A stretch of DNA of 64,000 bases. It comes from Hysterangium stoloniferum (taxonomy: Eukaryota; Basidiomycota; Agaricomycetes; Hysterangiales; Hysterangiaceae). The translations under genes and the position numbers were made by a program. The notes beneath the pieces were generated by a model, which saw nothing but the letters and a program-made list of their open reading frames with translations, made no database searches and was not told where the DNA came from. Below are positions 57,418 through 64,000 of this stretch, one piece after another. The DNA is taken from contig WHVD01000008.1 in assembly GCA_015178975.1 (NCBI GenBank), positions 1,302,001-1,366,000 of the forward strand, in the 5' to 3' direction. Every line of letters begins with the position of its first letter. The stretch's first letter is position 1.

Positions 57418-57600
57418 CTCCTTGACATCTGCATTTTTTTTATTGATCTTTCTCATCCGTCACTGCCAAAATTAGAAATTAGAAGTTTCCAAAATAACGG
57501 CCCTCCTTTCTCTCCATTTTATTTTTTTTCACACTAATAACTTGGTCGGTGAATTCTTGGGACTCGTGGGAACATACATGTAACCAGGCGGCCGCTTCAT
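57418..57600. repeat. Flank of the oxidase array resumed after the transposon
   Basis: Matches 15897-16080 downstream of copy A: TCCTTGACATCTGCATTTTT, ATTAGAAATTAGAAGTTTCC-like, CTTTCTCTCCATTTTATTTT, ACTAATAACTTGGT and GTGAATTCTTG. It precedes pseudogene D. Confidence 0.75.
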
Positions 57601-58005
57601 TCGCGCCCGTCATTTCCATCAAAATTGGTTTCCTTACTAGTACAAACGTCAAAGTACCCAACAAATTTACTTCTTAATGATGCAGTCAGAAGGTTGACCA
57701 TTTAAATCGCCTGGAAATCTTATGTGACTACAATACTCCTCCGCAGCCGCAGTATTTAATATGACATGGATACTACCCGCTGGAGAGATCCGTGATTTTT
57801 TTCAACTTCATGCATTGCTCATTCTTCGAAGGATTTATTGGGAGGAGTGCGTTCACATCTTGGCCTGGCCTAATGACCGTACAATGTAATGCCTGAACGG
57901 ATGTGCTTGATCCCGTAACATCCACTTCTTACCATCTATATCCAAGAATCCCGTTTAAAATTGCTGGAGGAGGTGTATTATTATTACCTGTATTTCGCAC
58001 AGAAC

Positions 58006-59085
58006 ATGCTTTCACTTTCAGCGTGCACGACGGTGCTTCACGCTATACTCGTAGGAACCGTCCTCAGCTCTCCAATTTGTCGCAGTCAACCAGGAGATGC
58101 CGCATTTCCTGACCAGATCCAGCAGTTCAATTCTTCCATTGGTGGTCGTCTTGTTCCTGTAATTCCTACCGGCAGGTTCTGCCAGAACATGGGAGGACGC
58201 ACGGACGATTAGTGGAATGACGCTGCTTTCCGGGAGGCCATTCCAGGATCCATGTTGTGCTCGTTTACTCATTTCTTGAGAATTTAATTGTTTTTATCTC
58301 GAAAATATCAGCCAAATTGGGAACAGGTGCTCTAGCCAGCACACGCCTATACCACCTCTTATCTATGTTTTATGATCGGATTTTGACTCAAATCCTCCCT
58401 CTATATGCTACCGAAACACAACCTATTGCGGCCAAGGATCGGTTCCTATCCTGGGAATTAATGCTAATTTCGTCGCAGACATCCAGGTATATGATCTCTC
58501 TCAACAAGTTACCAACCGTCGACTTGACTATTTTCCAGGGAGGCGTGCGTTTGGCCCACAAATATAACCTGCGCATTGCCATCAAAGGCTCCGGACACGA
58601 CTATCTCGGACGCACCACTGCAAAAAATTCCCTATTATTCTGAACACATAACTAAGAATATCACGTTCCACTATTCATTCAAAATTGGCGGGAAAGATCT
58701 CGGTAGCTCTGTCACCTTCGGCAGTGGCGTTCATTTGGATACTTTGTACCAAGCAGCCAAGGCTCGCGGAAAGATTTTCGTTGGTGCCAATGTTAGGTCC
58801 GTTGTGACAGCTGGGGGGTATCTCCAAGGAGGCGGTCATTCGGTTTTATCTCCGCGTTTTGGATTGGTTCCGACAACGCTTTAGGTATCTTCACAATATT
58901 ATCTCACTTTTTTTTGAGTGGTTCTAGTGCGATCTTACAGAATTCCAAGTTGTTATTGCCAACGGAAGCCTCATCACCGCCTCCGAAGCTGAGCATCCAG
59001 ATCGTACGCATCTCAACACGTTACCTACATACTATTTTTCATATTTCTGCTAATATTTTCAGTTTTCTGGGCCATACGGAACTCA
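58006..59085 (+). pseudogene. BBE-like oxidase pseudogene D (diverged paralogue, 3' truncated)
   Basis: Starts MLSLSACTTVLHAILVGTV, a signal peptide, then SQPGDAAFP and GRLVPVIPTGRFCQNMGG. The CAG of the conserved DAQW motif is TAG (58210). The later exons are recognisable: PNWEQ at 58310, GGVRLAHKYNLRIAIKGSGH with DYLGRTTAKNS at 58540-58640, FGSGVHLDTLYQAAKARGKI with GGYLQGGGHSVLSP at 58710-58860, and FQVVIANGSLITA at 58940. A second stop, a frameshift after AKNSLLF and another after SPRFGL are visible. Sequence similarity ends in the exon-6 start (VFWAI), where the upstream block of copy E begins. It is clearly more distant from A-C than they are from each other. Confidence 0.85.
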
Positions 59086-59089
59086 TGCT

Positions 59090-59959
59090 CCGGGTCAGAG
59101 GAAAATACGGGCGATTGGGCACGTGGGCCGAGCGAAAGTAGAGACAGTTCATCCTGGTACGTCTCGGTGAAAATCACGCTTCACCGAAGTTGATATTCTG
59201 GTTCTTGACCAGTTGTACGAGTTCATCCCGTGACAGGTTGAAAAAGCGTCTACGTCAACGCTAGTAGGTTGGGTGCACTTGCTGTCTCTATTATACTCAT
59301 GCATCTCAAAAGCCATTACACGGCGTATCGTCGGTGTTCCTAAACCAGAATCCGACACAATTCTCCAATTGCTTTTCAGGCAAATTAGCGAAAATCCGCC
59401 TGTTCCTCTAGACAGCAATCGGTGTAATTCTGGTGCCCCATGATCACACTTTTTCCACAGAGATTTTTCGGGGTGTTTTTGTGAGTCCGCCGTCTTTGCA
59501 ACGAAGATAAATTGATCCTGTCCGTATCAATCGAGTGAGGGTGCCAGACACGACACCCTTTCACGGGGAACCAATGGTGCTAGAAACCGCAGCAAGATAA
59601 TTCTAGAAGGAGATTCCGGCTGTCTAGTTGTGTGCATTTAATAGCATCATGCTTTTTTAGGTCGTCGCAGTGAAGGCGGTGCCGGACTTCTTTCAACTGT
59701 ATGGGATCAGCCACATCTTTCAAATTGTATTGAAACGTCACGGTGTCACGGTGTCAGTTAATAATTTAGAGGCGGTAAAGTTCTGCATTTCGCTAAACCT
59801 TTGAATGTAAGATATTGGAATTGCCATCAGCACGGCGTTGGAGTAGCTATACGCACATCATGGGTAATTAAATGCAGTGCGGTGTTATATGCGGTGTCCC
59901 AACGGACCCTAGCTTGAAATTATAAGAGCAAGTTGGCAACAGATCAGAAGACAGACACT
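59090..59959 (+). repeat. Upstream block of BBE-like copy E
   Basis: Corresponds base for base, with few changes, to 22424-23264 before copy B. The junction with pseudogene D falls at CTCCGGGTCAGAGG (compare CTCTGGGTCAGAGG at 22424). It ends with ATTATAAG and the leader. Confidence 0.7.
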
Positions 59960-62436
59960 ATGCTTCGCTCAGTGCTCCAATTGTTAGCGTTTCCTTTACC
60001 TTTGTCCTTGATACTTTCATCAGTTTCTGGGATGTCCACATCCCAATGCTTCACGCAACCTGGTGACCCAGGGCCACGCTTCCCAACGACATCAGAGCTT
60101 GCCAGTTTCAATGCGACAATAGACGGTCGCTTGATGAATGTCGTATTAGAGTAAACTGCAAGCCTGGGGAGCAAGTTGAATGACTCTCTATGTAGGGCAG
60201 AGAATGCGACTTAGATAGAGCGGTGTAGAGATAAACCGATGCTATAACTAGGCTTCCAGTTGAGGTTTCTACTCCTCAACTGGGGCTAACTATATACTAT
60301 ATTACATGGTTAGTGCATGGGTCTGTGCTCACAAGGAACTCGGAACTCCGTCACTAAACTAATAATACTATCACGGAAGTCCATGAACCGGCGATAACCT
60401 AAGCAGTCACAATACAAGGTATGAGGTCATACTAATAGATGATACCTCATATTCCAACATGTCGTACCCTCAGTGAAATTGTATCAGTCAATTGGTGGAT
60501 GTTCTGAGGCTCATTGGACCGATGGAAATTTTAGAAATGATATTATCGGTGCGGTGCTTCAAGTACGTCTGTCCAAACTGGAACAATGTTCTGCTATTCG
60601 ATTATCCTGTTGGAGCTGACATATTTTTTAGTATAATTGGGAACAGTTAATACTGTTTTGACTACCAAATAATATCATGAGTAGCGATATTGATCATCCG
60701 TTAGGATTATACTTCTACTCCCCCATCGCTTTGCTTGCGCAATGGTACCGTTTGTGGACAGGGGAATGTACCAATTCTTGGTGTGAATGCCACTACTGTA
60801 GAACATATTCAGGTAATATATGCCCTTATTCCTTCTTGACCACATGCTTATATCCCACTGTCAAGGCTGCCGTGCGATTAGCAAAATTTCATAACCTGAA
60901 AATTGTTATCAAAGCCTCCGGTCATGATTACTTGGGTCGTTCCACCGCGAAAAATTCCTTCCTCATATAGACGCGCCATCTCTTGAATGTGACTTTTCAC
61001 GATTCGTTCACAGTTGGTGACGTCGATCAAGGGAGTGCTGTCACAGCTGGGAGTGGCGTTGGATTGGCCACCTTATACGCGCTCACAAAAGAACAGGGAA
61101 AAATCTACGTGGGTGGCACGGCTGCCTCGATCGTTGCCTCTGGCGGATACGTCCAAGGTGCTGGTCACTCTATCTTGTCTCCGACATTCGGTCTCGCCGC
61201 CGACAATGCTTTGCGTACGTCATATTTCCTTAGGTGCAACAAATAACAAACCCTCTCTCACAGAGTTCGAGATAGTAACTGCGAACGGCACTTTATTGAC
61301 CGTCAACTCGGTTTCTAATCCCGATCGTGAATTATTTCATTTCACGTCTTAACGTATCTCTAATACACTATACTTTCAGTTTTTTGGGCCTTACGTGGTG
61401 GAGGCGCCGGTAGCTGGGGAGTCATAGTTAGCACGACATTCCGCACATTCCCCACCTTCAACGGTGTCTATCACGTGGCCAACATTATGGTCAATAATAC
61501 GGATCAAGTCGCCCAGTTGACCACAATTCATGCGAAACACATCTTCGACTGGGACACCCTTCACCCCGGCCAATATTTTTTCTAGATTGCGACTCCACCC
61601 ACCTTCTCCTTGTCTATTACTTCCATCTTCCCGAACACTACTATTTCCACAGCGACATCGGCTCTCACGCCATTCCTGAACGGTATTACGTCACTTGGTT
61701 TCAATGCCAATATCACATCCGGGATGTTACTCGTTAACGATTTATTCGGCGCGGTGACGACTGACGGTGGAGGTACATTAGCTACCCTCGGATCTAGACT
61801 CTTGTCCTCATCGACCTACAAAAATCATGCCACTGAGATCGGTCAAGTAATTAAGCAATTGTTTGACAATGGTGCCGCAGGGTAAGGGATGATTACATGT
61901 GGATAGGTGTCTAATGTACTATTGTGCAGTGTACTAGCGCATTTGGTCGCTGGAGGTTTGTCCCTCTCAGCCTATGATACAACAACCTCCTGACAAATTT
62001 TGATTCGACTCTCAGGACAGGTGTCCAAGAATGCCCATATTGACTCTGCAGTTACCCCCAAGTGGCGAACAGCCAAGACCCATGTAAGGGACTGATAGAT
62101 CTTCAGATTTCCATTAGATATCAAGTAACGTTTCCCTAGGTTATTGTCCTGCAAGGCTGGAATGAGTCAACCAGCCCTAGTGAGGTTGAAGCTATTCGTG
62201 AAGTCGTGACGAACACGCGCGTCCCCCTTCTTGCAGCATTAGCTGGCCCTGACGGTGGAGCTTATTCGAATGAGGCTGACGTCCGCGAGCCTAATTTCCA
62301 GACAACATTTTTCGGACCCAACTATGGTCGCCTCAGCCAGATCAAGAAAGCCTGCGATCCAGACGCGATGTTTCTCGTTCCAGCCGGAGTTGGATCGGAG
62401 AATTTCGACGTCGATACGTTGTGTAGAGTAGATTAA
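59960..62436 (+). pseudogene. BBE-like oxidase pseudogene E
   Basis: Same nine-exon order as A-C, starting MLRSVLQLLAFPLPLSLILS. Exon 1 has an extra six bases (GDPGPRF), then is split by a 316-bp insertion (60146-60461). Exon 4 has TAG for the Trp of FLIWTRH at 60968; exon 6 has TAG for Trp in the YFFWIATPP motif at 61583. Exon 9 has Cys for Tyr in the AYDPD motif. Intron ends are otherwise kept and the rest is nearly as well conserved as in the live copies, so inactivation is recent. Closest to copy B in its upstream block. Confidence 0.9.
60146..60461. mobile_element. Short repeat element, copy 2, in exon 1 of copy E
   Basis: 316 bp, related to 22077-22395. The target bases TCGTA (or up to ATGTCGTA) are present on both sides; removing one copy and the insert gives the normal exon sequence of copies A-C. 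On the minus strand the element runs from TGTTGGAATATGAGG to TTACTCTAA, similar to fungal copia-type LTR starts, so a solo LTR is the best guess. Confidence 0.75.
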
Positions 62437-62529
62437 AATATTGGGGAGATTCGGGAATTTTGCGAGGTGGAGTGTTTGTTGGAAGCGTCATCATTACCTG
62501 ATACAACATATATATAAATGGGGAGCTTG

Positions 62530-63115
62530 AAAACTGGACTGTGGAGGACTTCAAAAGGGTGTTGTGGACAGATGAGATTAAGATGAACTGAATTGAATCT
62601 GATGAAAAGGTGTATGTTTGGAAAGAATGGGGGGAACCAATATCTGACTGAACAACAACACCAACTATCAAGTATGGAGGAGGAAATAATCTCATGGTAT
62701 GGGGCTCTATGGGGTGGAATGGTGTGGGAAAGTTTGTAGAGGTTCAGGAAACAATGGATGCTGGTCAGTCAGTATGTGGTGATTTTGGGGGATGGAGTGG
62801 TAGAAAGCTTTGAAATGCTAGAAATGGAGGAGGGCAAACATTATTTTCAACAGGACAATGATCCAAAACATACTGTACATCTAGGAAGGCCAAACAGTGG
62901 TTTGAAGACTGTGACATTCAAGTACTATCCTGGCCTGCCCAGTCCCCTGATTGAACACCTCAAGCATGACCTGCAACAATGTAGCTTTTATGGTGGTAGG
63001 ATAGGCTAAGGAGTGGTTGAACCAACTGTTAACATGGAGGATAGTCACAATTCATTGAATATACAAAATTCTATGGAAAAGTCCTCATATTTTAAGTGAG
63101 ACTATTTCCTCTGGC
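62530..63115 (+). pseudogene. Tc1/mariner relic (catalytic half)
   Basis: VLWTDEIKMN, KVYVWKEWGEPISD, IKYGGGNNLMVWGSMGWNGV and HYFQQDNDPKHT, the catalytic-region motifs of Tc1 transposases, then a C-terminal AKEWLN piece, with stops and frame changes. The tail at 63035-63115 matches the reverse complement of 16655-16765. Confidence 0.8.
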
Positions 63116-63120
63116 TATGA

Positions 63121-64000
63121 CTACAGTGGAGGAGCCAGTAGTTGGGGTGTCATAATCAGTGCCACCATCTGCACCTATCTGACATTTCCAGCAGTGGTGC
63201 ACAACCCTGTACTCACATTGAATTCCTCTGATGCAGCTGCAGATCTTGCCTGTTTACATGCCTCTCACATATTCAACTGGGACAATGAGAAGATCAGATA
63301 CTACTTCTCTTTCATCCAGAATCTGCCTTCAGTATTCATATAGGGAATGAGCTCTCTTTGGCTGAATGCCTCAGAGGCTGGTGTTAATGTGTCTCTCACA
63401 CCTTTTCTAGATAAAGCAGTTTTGTGGCAACAAAGGTCAGCATCAGTTTATCAAGTAATTTGGTAAACAACCAAATAAGAACTTCAGATCAAGCTGAAAT
63501 AAATACTGCCCAGGGATCACGATTAATTCCTGTGCAAATATCTCAAAGTGACTCATCACTTGTTTGAGATGCTTATAAACAGTTATTTGATGCTGGTGCC
63601 TTTAAGTATGATCATCTATTAACTTGCAAGCCATTCATTTTAGTAAATGCTATTGGAAAGCATATTAGGCCAGATGGTTGTGGGAGGTGAGTATCCCTCA
63701 TAACATTGTGGCAGCTCACACTCACTTCCAATAATGGTCATAGTCTCAGAAAATGTGCATATTGACTCAGCCGTACACCCCAAATGGCATACTGCTAAAG
63801 CACATATCTGTGTCTAATGTTATTCTTCTCTTGTAGTTCTTGTTCTCTGATTCTGAACTACCATATTATATCTAGATAACACTCTCAACAGGTTGGAATT
63901 ATGACACAACTCCCACCAAAGTCAAAAGGTTCCAGCAAGACATTACTAAGGTCCAAGTTCTGATTTTAGATAAGTTAGCAGGTGGACTGGGCAGTGGATC
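63121..64000 (+). pseudogene. BBE-like oxidase pseudogene F (5' truncated, runs off the window)
   Basis: Starts inside the equivalent of exon 6: SGGASSWGVIISATI (compare AGSWGVIVSTTF), then HASHIFNWDNEKIRYYFSFI (compare HAKHIFDWDTLHPGQYFFWI) and NASEAGVNVSLTPFL. After a broken middle it resumes at about 63760 with NVHIDSAVHPKWHTAKAH (compare NADIDSAVTPKWRTAKTH), and at 63890 with GWNYDTTP. Stops and deletions are frequent and CpG is rare. The continuation lies outside the window. Confidence 0.8.

Overview
The window looks like nuclear DNA of a basidiomycete fungus, most likely an agaricomycete. Genes have many short introns (about 45-70 nt, GT-AG), secreted CAZyme and flavin-oxidase families, chromodomain Ty3/gypsy elements, Plavaka and Tc1/mariner DNA transposons, and no bacterial features. 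About two thirds of the window is transposon-derived.

Layout. 1-2.6 kb: LTR and gypsy pol relics. 4.1-6.4 kb: a complete secreted GH20 beta-N-acetylhexosaminidase gene (12 exons). 6.4-8.8 kb: a decayed duplicate of the GH20 3' part and of the 5' part of the next gene. 8.8-11.3 kb: a gene for an 809-residue, mostly disordered protein with one membrane segment near its C-terminus. From 13.3 kb to the end the backbone is a dispersed array of six berberine-bridge-type FAD oxidase (BBE-like) loci. Three have full coding potential (13347-15490, 23265-25418, 46559-48709; nine exons, 567 aa each). Three are pseudogenes (58006-59085, 59960-62436, 63121 to the window edge). They share promoter-side and 3' flanking blocks, so whole gene units were duplicated; transposons later pushed them apart. 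A broken TauD/Jlp1-like dioxygenase lies upstream of the second copy.

The 25.8-45.9 kb interval is a transposon nest. A nearly full-length chromovirus (31707-39394, 738/740-bp LTRs, target duplication GATGA) sits inside the pol gene of an older relative (about 29505-42133). That relative also holds a 1385-bp putative solo LTR flanked by GGACA. Both chromoviruses, and a third relic at 17-20 kb, carry a gene on the strand opposite to gag-pol just inside the 3' LTR. It has its own TATA-like box, introns, a charged coiled-coil region and, in the best copy, cysteines spaced like a fungal Zn(II)2Cys6 cluster.

The 49151-57417 block interrupts what was once continuous flanking DNA of the oxidase array. 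It appears to be one 8.3-kb Plavaka-type transposon. It encodes an intact 1037-aa transposase, a small intron-containing RRM-like protein and a third gene of unknown function, with a 330-bp minisatellite between divergent genes and subterminal repeats. The two strongest leads are the chromovirus antisense zinc-cluster gene and this Plavaka element with possible cargo.
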